From Bacillus sp. FJAT-22090 (GTDB lineage: Bacteria > Bacillota > Bacilli > Bacillales_A > Planococcaceae), in assembly GCF_007676755.1 (NCBI RefSeq), contig NZ_VEBK01000021.1, positions 1 to 48,576 of the forward strand: a stretch of 48,576 bases of DNA, given 5' to 3'. Positions 1-6,704 of this stretch are shown piece after piece. Numbering within the stretch: the first letter of the stretch is position 1; each line of letters starts with the position of its first letter. A program made the translations under genes and the position numbers. The notes beneath the pieces are model-generated. The model did not search any database. It had not been told where the DNA came from and saw nothing but the letters and a program-made list of their open reading frames with translations.

Positions 1-14
1 CATATAAAAAATAG

Positions 15-51
15 AAAGGGTTTCGAAATACGACCATTTCGAAACCCTTTT
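15..51 (-). terminator. Terminator hairpin, minus-strand reading
   Basis: A perfect 15-bp stem (15-29 with 37-51, extendable by an A-T pair) closes a short loop. Read on the minus strand the stem is followed within two bases by a run of six T, so it fits as the terminator of the small membrane gene at 93-248. On the plus strand no T-run follows. Confidence 0.65.
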
Positions 52-63
52 GTCTACAATCTG

Positions 64-92
64 AGGTGTTGCCAACAGGCAACACCTTTTTT
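64..92 (+). terminator. Terminator hairpin, plus-strand reading
   Basis: A 10-bp perfect stem AGGTGTTGCC / GGCAACACCT with an AACA loop is followed directly by TTTTT. It probably ends a plus-strand transcript that begins left of the window. It abuts the stop codon of the minus-strand gene at 93. Confidence 0.75.
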
Positions 93-248
93 CTAAACCG
101 ATCGTCTACCAGTAACAAGTTGAATAACAAAGATAATACCGGCAATAATTAATAGGGTGTGGATAAGACCCCCACCTATTTTTAACACTAAACCTAATAA
201 CCATAGTACAATTAGAATAACGATAATTGTCCATAATATTTTACCCAT
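93..248 (-). CDS. Small membrane protein, Lmo0937 family (51 aa)
   Basis: This 51-codon gene starts with MGKILWTIIVILIVLWLLG, one hydrophobic helix, then a Gly-rich turn (KIGGG, about 24-28), a second helix (about 29-46) and a basic tail ending GRRSV. The pattern matches the small Lmo0937-family membrane proteins of Bacillales and Listeria, whose biochemical role is not known to me. The ribosome site AAAGGATG sits 6 bases before the ATG. A sigma-B-like promoter lies about 45 bp upstream on the same strand (290-315), so a stress-induced role is likely. It stands alone, with a terminator hairpin at 15-51. Confidence 0.8.
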   Translation of the reverse strand: MGKILWTIIVILIVLWLLGLVLKIGGGLIHTLLIIAGIIFVIQLVTGRRSV

Positions 249-289
249 TGGAAACATCCTTTCGATTAATGTATGTTGTTATTAAAAAG

Positions 290-315
290 TTACCCTTTCA
301 GATATAGTATTAAAC
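290..315 (-). promoter_or_regulatory. Predicted sigma-B promoter for the 51-aa membrane protein
   Basis: On the minus strand GTTTAA is followed by a 14-bp spacer and GGGTAA. This fits the Bacillales sigma-B pattern (GTTT, 12-15 bp, GGGTAT). Transcription would begin near 282, leaving a leader of about 35 nt before the start codon at 248. Confidence 0.6.
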
Positions 316-351
316 ATCTAGTACCTTTTTATGAAAAAAATTAAATGCGAG

Positions 352-390
352 TAAGCCTTATCTAGCGTAATGGATAAGGTTTATTATTTT
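352..390 (+). terminator. Orphan terminator-like hairpin
   Basis: An 11-bp stem (352-362 with 373-383, one G-U pair) is followed by TTATTTTTTT on the plus strand. No plus-strand gene lies upstream within the window, so either a short RNA ends here or the structure serves another purpose. Confidence 0.45.
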
Positions 391-454
391 TTTGAAAATT
401 TTTCGTTTCATAAATCTAGTGTTTCTGCGATGAAAAAACGATTCTTTTATACAG

Positions 455-566
455 TTGATTTCCGTTCCAGGCGAACGCTTTCCGCGGGGTGAACGATGAA
501 CCATCACCGCCCCTGCGGGTACGGTGTGATGTTTCATCTGTTTCACTCATCCCGCAGGAGTCGCCT
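455..566 (+). repeat. Dispersed long-hairpin repeat, copy 1
   Basis: The segment carries the core CGAACGCTTTCCGCGGGGTG, a middle hairpin (ATCACCG with CGGTGTGAT, 503-529) and a closing arm around 546-564 (ATCCCGCAGGAGTCGCC). The outer arms are roughly complementary, so the whole unit can fold into one long imperfect hairpin. Related copies lie at 14863-14990 and, inverted, at 15428-15493. Open frames across it are by-products of the repeat. Confidence 0.7.
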
Positions 567-1023
567 TTCACTACAATCATTCATATATGTATTGCTTGGT
601 GGTACCTGTTGTATTGGTAGCGGAATAGCAAATAGTAAGTGTTTCCTAATAGAGAATGTGAGGTGCGACCGAAATTGTATCTTCGGTCGCTTCTTCAAAA
701 GGTAGGAAAGTGTTGCTTCTCTTCTTCCCTAAAGCAGTACGTAACCAGTACCTAAAGTTTGAGAAGGGTGACGGATAGATAAATGCCATACGATTACCGA
801 GAAAGCCCTGTTGATCATGACGTCAGTCATGGTCAACAGCTCTAAAAAAACGGTTATCTTATAGCATGAGTCTTTCCAAAGGACTTCGAAAACGATAGAT
901 ACAGGTTTTGATCTTAAAGGGCACTTGCACTTTTCTTAATGATTATAGGAAAAAATGTCTATAATTGTGATAGGGCACGGTATGTAGTAAAATAAACAAA
1001 GCAGTGATGAAAGGAAGAGACGT
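567..1023. other. Intergenic region with hairpins, no gene seen
   Basis: No credible coding frame is seen between the repeat and mntR. Two hairpins stand out. One has a 9-bp stem GCGACCGAA / TTCGGTCGC at 665-690. The other has a 14-bp stem at 808-821 paired with 826-839 (one G-U pair, loop GTCA), followed by CTCTAAAAAAA. Neither matches a riboswitch family I recognise. A TATAAT at 961-966 may be the -10 element for mntR, though the -35 is weak. Confidence 0.5.
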
Positions 1024-1443
1024 ATGCCAACACCAAGCATGGAAGACCATATTGAACAAATTTATATATTAATCGAACAAAAAGGATATGCCCGTGTGTC
1101 TGACATAGCAGAAGCATTATCAGTATTACCATCTTCCGTAACTAAAATGGTACAAAAACTAGATAAAGATGGTTTCTTAATATACGAAAAATATCGTGGA
1201 CTAACCCTTACAACAAAAGGAATGAAACTTGGTAAAAAACTAGTGAAAAGACATGACTTGCTAGAGGACTTTTTGCGTTTGATCGGAGTAGAAGAAGCCA
1301 ATATTTACGGGGATGTTGAAGGTATTGAACATCATTTGAGCTGGAATTCTATCGATCGTATTGCCGACCTAGTATTATTTTTAGAAGAAAATCCAGAACT
1401 GCAATCGAGACTTATTGCATTGAAAGAAGAGACAAAAGATTAA
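1024..1443 (+). CDS. mntR: Manganese-responsive transcriptional regulator MntR
   Basis: DtxR-family metalloregulator of 139 aa, close in length and sequence to Bacillus subtilis MntR (142 aa). An N-terminal winged helix (about 5-65, [12 protein letters not shown] and [11 protein letters not shown]) is followed by the dimer and metal domain. All six known Mn(II) ligands are present: D8, E11, H77, E99, E102 and H103, so it should sense manganese rather than iron. In this family the metal-bound dimer represses Mn importers and activates Mn exporters. No transporter of that kind is next to it here. The start ATG has AAAGGAAG upstream. The cvfB gene follows after 16 bases, suggesting co-transcription. 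Confidence 0.96.
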   Translation: MPTPSMEDHIEQIYILIEQKGYARVSDIAEALSVLPSSVTKMVQKLDKDGFLIYEKYRGLTLTTKGMKLGKKLVKRHDLLEDFLRLIGVEEANIYGDVEGIEHHLSWNSIDRIADLVLFLEENPELQSRLIALKEETKD

Positions 1444-1459
1444 AAGGAGAGTGATACAT

Positions 1460-2320
1460 TTGACAGAACTAACATCTGGAGAAATTGTAAAATTGCAAGT
1501 AACATCCCAAGAGGGTTCTAAATGGATTCTTAGCCATAATTCTATGGATATATCATTAAACGCATCCGAAGCACCTGAGGACTTGCAAATAGGCGATATG
1601 ATTGAAGTATTTTTATTTGTTGACCGAAGAGGTAATCTATCTGCCACAACTGGTCTGCCTTCTATTCAAAAAGGGACGTATGGATGGGCACGAGTGATTA
1701 AAGTGTCAGAAAAAGAAGGGGCTTTTGTGGATATTGGAACTTCAAAGGAAGTACAAGTAAAAGCAGAAGACTTACCGAAAATTAAAGAACTTTGGCCGGT
1801 AAATGGAGATCATCTATATATGACTCTTCGTACGGACAAAGATGGAGAGTTATTTGGACGTTTAGCTACGGAGGATCGTGTAGAAGAGTTGTATATTGAC
1901 GCACCTACTACATTGTTCAACCAAAACGTACAAGCAAGACCATATAGACTTCTCCCGATTGGAACTTTCTTGTTAAGCGTGCCAGAAAATTATCGCATTT
2001 TCGTGCACCAATCGGAACGAATAGAAGAGCCAAGATTAGGACAAGAGTTAACAGTTCGAATTATCGATACGAAAGAAGATGGCTCTTTAAACGGTTCGCT
2101 GCTTCCTCGCAAACATGAACGTTTGGGAGACGATGCTGAATCGATTTTCCGCTACTTAAATGATGTAGGAGGCAAAATGCCATTTACGGATAAGTCCTCA
2201 CCTGATGAAATCCAAGAAATGTTTACAATGAGCAAAGCGGCGTTTAAACGTGCATTAGGTAAATTAATGAAAGAAGGAAAAATTGTTCAAAACGATGGCT
2301 GGACTCAATTGAAGCAATAA
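1460..2320 (+). CDS. cvfB: S1-type RNA-binding regulator CvfB (YitL family)
   Basis: 286-aa CvfB/YitL-family protein: several S1-like beta-barrel segments (GEIVKLQV at the start, GTYGWARVIKV.EGAFVDIG in the middle, GQELTVRIIDTKEDGSLNGSL later) and a C-terminal winged-helix-like part (FTMSKAAFKRALGKLMKEGKI). Family members bind RNA and affect virulence or stress gene expression in staphylococci; the role here is inferred. The TTG at 1460 is chosen because AAAGGAGA (1443-1450) sits 9 bases before it. An in-frame GTG at 1451 touches the ribosome site and is unlikely. It probably shares the mntR transcript and ends at the terminator at 2327. Confidence 0.88.
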   Translation: MTELTSGEIVKLQVTSQEGSKWILSHNSMDISLNASEAPEDLQIGDMIEVFLFVDRRGNLSATTGLPSIQKGTYGWARVIKVSEKEGAFVDIGTSKEVQVKAEDLPKIKELWPVNGDHLYMTLRTDKDGELFGRLATEDRVEELYIDAPTTLFNQNVQARPYRLLPIGTFLLSVPENYRIFVHQSERIEEPRLGQELTVRIIDTKEDGSLNGSLLPRKHERLGDDAESIFRYLNDVGGKMPFTDKSSPDEIQEMFTMSKAAFKRALGKLMKEGKIVQNDGWTQLKQ

Positions 2321-2326
2321 GGAAAT

Positions 2327-2370
2327 AGGAGTGAAAAGAATCGATTAATCGGAACTTTTTACTCCTTTTT
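2327..2370 (+). terminator. Terminator after cvfB
   Basis: A 12-bp stem AGGAGTGAAAAG / CTTTTTACTCCT (one G-U pair) around a 16-nt loop runs into TTTTT. It separates the mntR-cvfB unit from the DUF1002 gene. Confidence 0.75.
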
Positions 2371-2411
2371 ACGTACTAATGGGAGAGCTGACTGGAAAGG
2401 GGTTTGATGAA

Positions 2412-3329
2412 ATGAAAAGGTTTTTACAAACAATAATAGCTGTTGTTTTTCTAATGGGAGTTTTTATTGCTCCATCTATTACACTAGCAGACTCAGATGG
2501 ATCAACAGAAACAGAAGCGATTAATGAAAAATTTGGTGCACCAATTGTCGTTTATGGTGGCAATCTAAGTGAAGCGGAAAAGCAAAGTGTAAAAGAAAGC
2601 TTAAAAATAACAGATAGTTCCGATGTACAGGAAATTGAAGTAACAGGGCAAGACTTAGCAAAGTATTTAAAAGATGGAGATGCATCTGCACGGATGTTTT
2701 CATCTGCAAAAATTACGAGAAAAGATGCTGGTAAAGGACTAGTCATCAATATCGTTACACCAAACAATATTACAGAAGTAACAACAGAAATGTATGCAAA
2801 TGCAATGCTAACTGCTGGAATCCAAGATGCAGTCGTTGAAATTGCTGCACCTAAGCCGGTAACTGGTCACTCCGCATTAGTTGGTATTTATAAGGCGTAT
2901 GAAGTAACAGGTGAAAAGTTAGATCCTGAACGTACAGACGTAGCAAGCGATGAGTTGTCCGTAGCAACAATTCTATCAAAAGATGCTGGGATTGATGAAG
3001 CGAAGGTAAGTGAGTTACTTACGGAAATTAAAAAGCAAATTGCTGAACAAAATCCGGTATCGCGTGAGGAAGTAGAAAAAATTGTAACGGAACAGCTTTC
3101 CAAATTGAAAATTGAGCTTTCTGAGAAAGACCGCCAGTTACTAATCGATATTATGGACCGTATTCGTCAGCTTGACATCGATTTTAGCAAATGGTCAGAT
3201 CAGTTAAATGATTTGAGTAAAACAATAGAAGACAAGATTGGTAAAATTGTAGATAACGAAGGATTTTGGCAAAGTGTAAAAGATTTCTTTAAAAATTTAA
3301 TTGATTCTATTCGTTCTATTTTTAGCTAA
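2412..3329 (+). CDS. DUF1002 secreted protein (YpuA-like)
   Basis: 305-aa exported protein resembling B. subtilis YpuA (DUF1002). A signal peptide (MKRFLQTIIAVVFLMGVFIA, likely cut after TLA near residue 27) is followed by a globular part with the family-like stretch GAPIVVYGGNLSEAEK and VTPNNITEVT, then a charged, probably coiled-coil C-terminus (about 205-285: EIKKQIAEQ, EKIVTEQLSKLKIEL, DRIRQLDIDF). The function is unknown; in YpuA relatives a cell-envelope role is suspected. The ATG at 2412 with GGAAAGGGG upstream is preferred over an upstream in-frame ATG at 2379, which would put 11 residues before the signal peptide. It has its own terminator at 3336. Confidence 0.85.
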   Translation: MKRFLQTIIAVVFLMGVFIAPSITLADSDGSTETEAINEKFGAPIVVYGGNLSEAEKQSVKESLKITDSSDVQEIEVTGQDLAKYLKDGDASARMFSSAKITRKDAGKGLVINIVTPNNITEVTTEMYANAMLTAGIQDAVVEIAAPKPVTGHSALVGIYKAYEVTGEKLDPERTDVASDELSVATILSKDAGIDEAKVSELLTEIKKQIAEQNPVSREEVEKIVTEQLSKLKIELSEKDRQLLIDIMDRIRQLDIDFSKWSDQLNDLSKTIEDKIGKIVDNEGFWQSVKDFFKNLIDSIRSIFS

Positions 3330-3335
3330 ACGGAG

Positions 3336-3372
3336 CACCCTAATTATCTGGCTTAGGATATAGGGTGTTTTT
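3336..3372 (+). terminator. Terminator after DUF1002 gene
   Basis: Stem CACCCTA / TAGGGTG with an 18-nt loop, followed by TTTTT. Confidence 0.65.
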
Positions 3373-3413
3373 AATTGCGTGCTAGATGCTTTTTTGTTAT
3401 TATATGATTAATA

Positions 3414-3431
3414 TATCTCGAATTCAAGATA
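3414..3431 (+). promoter_or_regulatory. MhqR-like operator before the dioxygenase
   Basis: TATCTCGAATTCAAGATA is an 18-bp near-palindrome, 16 of 18 positions symmetric. It closely matches the B. subtilis MhqR box as I remember it (tATCTcgaAtTCgAGATa), which lies before the quinone-detoxification genes mhqA, mhqNOP and mhqED. It sits just upstream of the ribosome site of the dioxygenase gene, where a bound repressor would block transcription. No mhqR gene lies in this window. Confidence 0.7.
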
Positions 3432-3447
3432 ATTAAAGGAGGTAACA

Positions 3448-4419
3448 ATGATGAAATTAGCAGGAATTCACCATGTATCTGCCATCACTGCAGATGCAGA
3501 CAAAAACCACGATTTTTTTACACGAATATTAGGTATGAGATTAGTAAAGAAAAGTGTGAACCAAGACAATACATCTTCATACCATTTATTTTATGCAGAC
3601 GCAGTTGGAACACCTGGAACGGACATGACTTACTTTGACATTCCTATGGCAGGTAGAACTTATCCTGGAGTTTCAAGTATTAGTAATACGGGCTTACGTG
3701 TTAAAAGTGATAAAGCACTGCAATTTTGGAAAGCTAGATTTGAACAATATGAAATACCTCATGATCAAGTCGTAGAAAGATATGGTAGAAAGTCTCTTTA
3801 TTTTGAAGACTTTGAGGGTTCAAGAATGATGCTAGTAGTTGATGATGGAAAAGGGATACCATACGGGGAGGCATGGGTAAAAGAGGAAATTTCAGCTGAA
3901 AATGCTATTGTCGGCTTAGGTCCAGTTAAATTGACAGTTAGAAAATCAGAACCAACTGAAAAAGTACTTCAAGATGTACTCGGCTTTACATTGGCAGGCT
4001 CTTATCCATCGGAAATAGAAGGGATGCCTGATATTCTTGTGTATACAATAGGAAAAGGTGGACCAGCAGGAGAAGTGCATATAGAGACTCGAACAGACCT
4101 GCCAATCGAAAGACCAGGTAGAGGAAGTGTCCATCATGTGGCATTTCGTGTTCCAGCTATGGAGGATTATCCTCGATGGGAAGAGTTATTACGTTCCCAA
4201 GGCTTTGCAACTTCTGGATTAGTAGATCGTTATTATTTCAAATCAATTTACTTTCGAGAACCAAACGGAATTTTATATGAATTAGCAACTGATGAACCAG
4301 GTTTCGATTCTGACGAGCCAATGCAAACACTCGGAGAAAAACTTGCACTTCCCCCATTTTTAGAGGGGCAAAGAGCTCAAATTGAAGCCAAGTTGCGTCC
4401 GTTGTCAATTAATAAATAA
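3448..4419 (+). CDS. VOC-family ring-cleaving dioxygenase (MhqA/MhqE/MhqO type)
   Basis: 323-aa vicinal-oxygen-chelate protein with two glyoxalase-fold modules (about 1-140 and 155-300). Likely metal ligands are H8 or H9 (GIHHVSA), H229 or H230 (GSVHHVAF) and E278 (ILYELATDEPGF). Length and the closing DEPMQTLGEKLALPPFLE fit the B. subtilis MhqA/MhqE/MhqO dioxygenases, which open hydroquinone or catechol rings during quinone detoxification. AAAGGAGGT precedes two adjacent ATG codons (3448, 3451) and either could serve. The MhqR-like operator 17 bp upstream supports induction by quinone-like electrophiles. I cannot tell which of the three B. subtilis paralogues it corresponds to. Confidence 0.9.
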   Translation: MMKLAGIHHVSAITADADKNHDFFTRILGMRLVKKSVNQDNTSSYHLFYADAVGTPGTDMTYFDIPMAGRTYPGVSSISNTGLRVKSDKALQFWKARFEQYEIPHDQVVERYGRKSLYFEDFEGSRMMLVVDDGKGIPYGEAWVKEEISAENAIVGLGPVKLTVRKSEPTEKVLQDVLGFTLAGSYPSEIEGMPDILVYTIGKGGPAGEVHIETRTDLPIERPGRGSVHHVAFRVPAMEDYPRWEELLRSQGFATSGLVDRYYFKSIYFREPNGILYELATDEPGFDSDEPMQTLGEKLALPPFLEGQRAQIEAKLRPLSINK

Positions 4420-4451
4420 ATGTGTTAAGATTCAGAAAAGGAGTGGTAATA

Positions 4452-4733
4452 ATGGATTTTCAATACAAAGAACTAGGCAGTGATGTTTTTGCATATGAGT
4501 ATGTTCAGGACGGTGAAAAGCTTGGTGAAATAACGTGGACATTACTTGGAGATATTATGGTAATGGATCACACATACGTTTCAGATAGATTGAGAGGCCA
4601 AGGGGTAGCGAAAAAACTACTTGATGCTGCTGCTTCTTATGCGCGTGAAAAGGATTTGAAAATGGAGGCTGTTTGTTCATACGTCGTAGCAGCTTTTAAT
4701 AAATCTGAAGAATATAATGATGTAAAAGCTTAA
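4452..4733 (+). CDS. Small GNAT N-acetyltransferase (YjdJ-like)
   Basis: 93-aa single-domain GNAT protein of the short COG2388/YjdJ type. The acetyl-CoA-binding motif is RLRGQGVAKKLLDAAASYARE (about 48-68), preceded by the core strands and followed by VCSYVVAAFNKSEEY. Substrates of this family are generally unknown. The ATG at 4452 is chosen for the AAAAGGAG 8 bases upstream; an earlier in-frame ATG at 4422 lies directly after the dioxygenase stop and lacks a site. It is probably co-transcribed with the dioxygenase and ends at the hairpin at 4745. Confidence 0.8.
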   Translation: MDFQYKELGSDVFAYEYVQDGEKLGEITWTLLGDIMVMDHTYVSDRLRGQGVAKKLLDAAASYAREKDLKMEAVCSYVVAAFNKSEEYNDVKA

Positions 4734-4744
4734 ACTTATCCAAT

Positions 4745-4785
4745 AAAAAGGCAATCCGCTTCTATTTTAAGTGGATTGCCTTTTT
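4745..4785. terminator. Bidirectional terminator
   Basis: A 17-bp stem (4745-4761 with 4769-4785, one G-U pair) is flanked by A5 on the left and T5 on the right, so it can end transcripts from both sides: the dioxygenase-GNAT unit and the minus-strand 32-codon gene. Confidence 0.85.
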
Positions 4786-4797
4786 ATGTTATGTCCA

Positions 4798-4896
4798 TTA
4801 AATTTGCGTAAAGAAAACCAAAATACCTGTTAATACGGATGCACCTGCCAACGTATAAAAGAAATCAGATTGGCTAAATATTAAATTTTTCTCCAT
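4798..4896 (-). CDS. Small hydrophobic protein (32 aa), predicted stress gene
   Basis: A 32-codon frame encoding MEKNLIFSQSDFFYTLAGAS then one hydrophobic segment ending FFTQI, a possible single-pass membrane peptide. I recognise no family. Evidence that it is real: AAAGGATG lies 6 bases before the ATG, a sigma-B-like promoter (GTTTAG, 14 bp, GGGTAT) lies about 40 bp upstream on the same strand, and a bidirectional terminator follows at 4745-4785. Together these make a complete short transcription unit. The coding call rests on this context, since 32 codons alone prove nothing. Confidence 0.55.
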   Translation of the reverse strand: MEKNLIFSQSDFFYTLAGASVLTGILVFFTQI

Positions 4897-4933
4897 CCAA
4901 ATCATCCTTTCTAAAGTGGGTAATAGTATATTT

Positions 4934-4959
4934 ATACCCATTTCATAGAGCTTCTAAAC
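4934..4959 (-). promoter_or_regulatory. Predicted sigma-B promoter for the 32-aa gene
   Basis: On the minus strand GTTTAG, a 14-bp spacer, then GGGTAT: an exact match to the sigma-B -10 consensus. The expected start point is near 4926, about 30 nt before the ATG. Confidence 0.65.
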
Positions 4960-5062
4960 AGGTTTAACTTACTATACTGTTTGAAATTCTAAAATAGACG
5001 AAACTTTTATTAATTCTATTCGTAAATACTATAGATAATATGATTTTTATGGAGGTTTAAAA

Positions 5063-5533
5063 ATGTCGCGTATAGGTGAATTAGTTTTAGGTGTAATAAG
5101 TGCAGTTTTTAGTGTAATTGCCATCATTCTACTTTCTGTATCAGTAGTTCAAGGGAGCACTGTATTCCAAGAAGAAGGATTTAATGACCTATTTGAACAA
5201 GAAATTATGAGTGATCCTAATTTATCTTCTCAAGATGCAGAAGCGATTACACAAGGTCTAGATGTCTTTTTGGATCTGTTCACTATTTTAGGATGGGGAT
5301 TCATAATTTCCATTGTTATCAGTTTAGTGTTAAATATTTTGGGCATTTTGTTTATAAATAAAAACAAGAAACCCAAGCTTGCAGGGGTTATGTTTATACT
5401 AGCAGGTCTTCTTGCTGGAATTATTTCTTTAACATCAATTCTATTATACATAGCAGCAATTATGTGCTTTGTTCGTAAACCGCCGATGCAATTAGCTGAA
5501 CAAGAATACTATACATCAACTAAAATGGAATAG
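5063..5533 (+). CDS. DUF4064 family membrane protein
   Basis: 156-aa membrane protein with four predicted helices: about 6-28, 73-95, 103-121 and 123-139, and a polar extracytoplasmic loop between the first two (EEGFNDLFEQEIMSDPN). The layout fits the DUF4064 proteins common in Bacillales and Staphylococcus, whose function is not known to me. The ribosome site ATGGAGG lies 8 bases before the ATG. The gene stands alone, with the bidirectional hairpin at 5569 after it. Confidence 0.8.
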   Translation: MSRIGELVLGVISAVFSVIAIILLSVSVVQGSTVFQEEGFNDLFEQEIMSDPNLSSQDAEAITQGLDVFLDLFTILGWGFIISIVISLVLNILGILFINKNKKPKLAGVMFILAGLLAGIISLTSILLYIAAIMCFVRKPPMQLAEQEYYTSTKME

Positions 5534-5568
5534 TATAAAAATGTCTAGATTATAAAACGATATAAGAT

Positions 5569-5599
5569 GAAAACACCAGCTTAATAGGCTGGTGTTTTC
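5569..5599. terminator. Bidirectional terminator overlapping a stop codon
   Basis: A 12-bp perfect stem GAAAACACCAGC / GCTGGTGTTTTC with loop TTAATAG. The last codons and the stop of the minus-strand acetyltransferase (ending at 5581) lie inside the loop and right arm. Confidence 0.8.
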
Positions 5600-6072
5600 A
5601 ATAAATACATATATTTTGCTGTAGATAATGGATGACCTTCAAAATATTCGTCAAATTCTTCGAGGCACTCAAAACCAAATTGTTCATAAAAACCACGTGC
5701 ACCACTATTTTCGCTTTCTACATATACAAATAATTGGCGACCAGTATGCATTTCTTCTAAGCCTGCTTGAAGTAGCTTTCTGCCATAACCAAGCTGTTGA
5801 TATTCGGGTAATATATAAATGGCGGTCAATTCCGCGTCGCCGTCTTCATCTACATATGTAAAGCTGGCAAATCCAACTGGCTGCCCATTATATTCGGCGA
5901 GTAAAAAGATTGTTTTTTCCATTCGTTTTGCAAGCATCGTATTCGAATAGGCTTTCTCTAAAAAGAGTTCTTGTATATTATCTGGGATAATGTTTTTGTA
6001 TGTGTCGTTCCAACTGATCTTTGCGATTTGTTGTACAGTTGAAATATCATCTAACGTCGTCGCCCTAATCAT
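5581..6072 (-). CDS. GNAT family N-acetyltransferase
   Basis: 163-aa single GNAT domain. It begins MIRATTLDDISTVQQIAKIS, typical of RimI/PaiA-like enzymes. Motif A with its acetyl-CoA pyrophosphate loop is YQQLGYGRKLLQAGLEE (about 91-107), and motif B is ENSGARGFYEQFGFECLEE (about 120-139). The substrate cannot be told from sequence. AGAGGTGA lies 6 bases before the ATG. It is divergent from the ElaA-like gene at 6183, and its stop lies within the terminator hairpin shared with the DUF4064 gene. Confidence 0.88.
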   Translation of the reverse strand: MIRATTLDDISTVQQIAKISWNDTYKNIIPDNIQELFLEKAYSNTMLAKRMEKTIFLLAEYNGQPVGFASFTYVDEDGDAELTAIYILPEYQQLGYGRKLLQAGLEEMHTGRQLFVYVESENSGARGFYEQFGFECLEEFDEYFEGHPLSTAKYMYLLKTPAY

Positions 6073-6182
6073 TTGAAATCACCTCTAAATTCTTTTTGTT
6101 ATCATACCAAAAATACGAACAATCTTCTACAAATAAGTAGGATAAAATAGAAAACAATATTTAATAATGCAGGAGGAAAAAT

Positions 6183-6629
6183 ATGAGCTGGAAATTAATG
6201 CAATACAAAGAGTTAGATACAAATCTATTGTATAAAATATTAAAGTTACGAGTAGATGTCTTTGTAGTAGAACAAAATTGTGCATACCCTGAATTAGATG
6301 GATACGATCAAAACTCGTTTCACTGTTTGTATTTAGAAGAAGGGGAAGTGCTGGCTTATTGTCGTATACTGCCACCGGGAGAAAAATATGATATATGTTC
6401 AATTGGAAGGGTCATTGTAAATGAGAGAGCCCGTGGAAAGGGTTTTGCACGACAGTTGATGGTGCGAGCAATAGAAAGTGCAAAAAAAGAATGGAATGTG
6501 ACGTCCATTAAAATTTGTGCCCAAAGCCATCTGCAAGAGTTTTATAGATCACTTGGATTTGAGACAGTGTCCGAAGAATTTGACGAAGATGGAATACCCC
6601 ATGTGTATATGATCCTATATGAAAAATAA
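6183..6629 (+). CDS. ElaA-family GNAT acetyltransferase
   Basis: 148-aa protein matching the ElaA family: WKLMQYKELDTNLLYKILKLRVDVFVVEQNCAYPELDGYD at the N-terminus is the family hallmark (the VFVVEQ.C.Y.E.DG.D region, about 26-41). The acetyl-CoA site is VIVNERARGKGFARQLM (about 77-93), and the C-terminal motif contains AQSHLQEFYRSLGF. The biological substrate of ElaA is not established as far as I know. GCAGGAGG lies 7 bases before the ATG. It is followed by the sigma-B-like promoter of the next gene at 6635, so the two are probably separate units. Confidence 0.88.
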   Translation: MSWKLMQYKELDTNLLYKILKLRVDVFVVEQNCAYPELDGYDQNSFHCLYLEEGEVLAYCRILPPGEKYDICSIGRVIVNERARGKGFARQLMVRAIESAKKEWNVTSIKICAQSHLQEFYRSLGFETVSEEFDEDGIPHVYMILYEK

Positions 6630-6634
6630 AAGGT

Positions 6635-6658
6635 GTTTTAAATAGAAAATAAGGGTAT
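6635..6658 (+). promoter_or_regulatory. Predicted sigma-B promoter for the 98-aa protein
   Basis: GTTTTA, a 12-bp spacer and GGGTAT: -10 identical to the sigma-B consensus. The start would be near 6666, about 40 nt before the ATG at 6705. Confidence 0.65.
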
Positions 6659-6704
6659 ATATGATAATAGATAAAATTTTAAGATAAACGCGGAGGTAAT
6701 TAAA

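Noticed and set aside
496-705. Open frame of 69 codons on the plus strand, and a 62-codon frame opposite
   Set aside because: Both lie in the hairpin repeat copy 1; composition and motif (HHRPCGYG and similar) reflect the repeat, and neither has a ribosome site.
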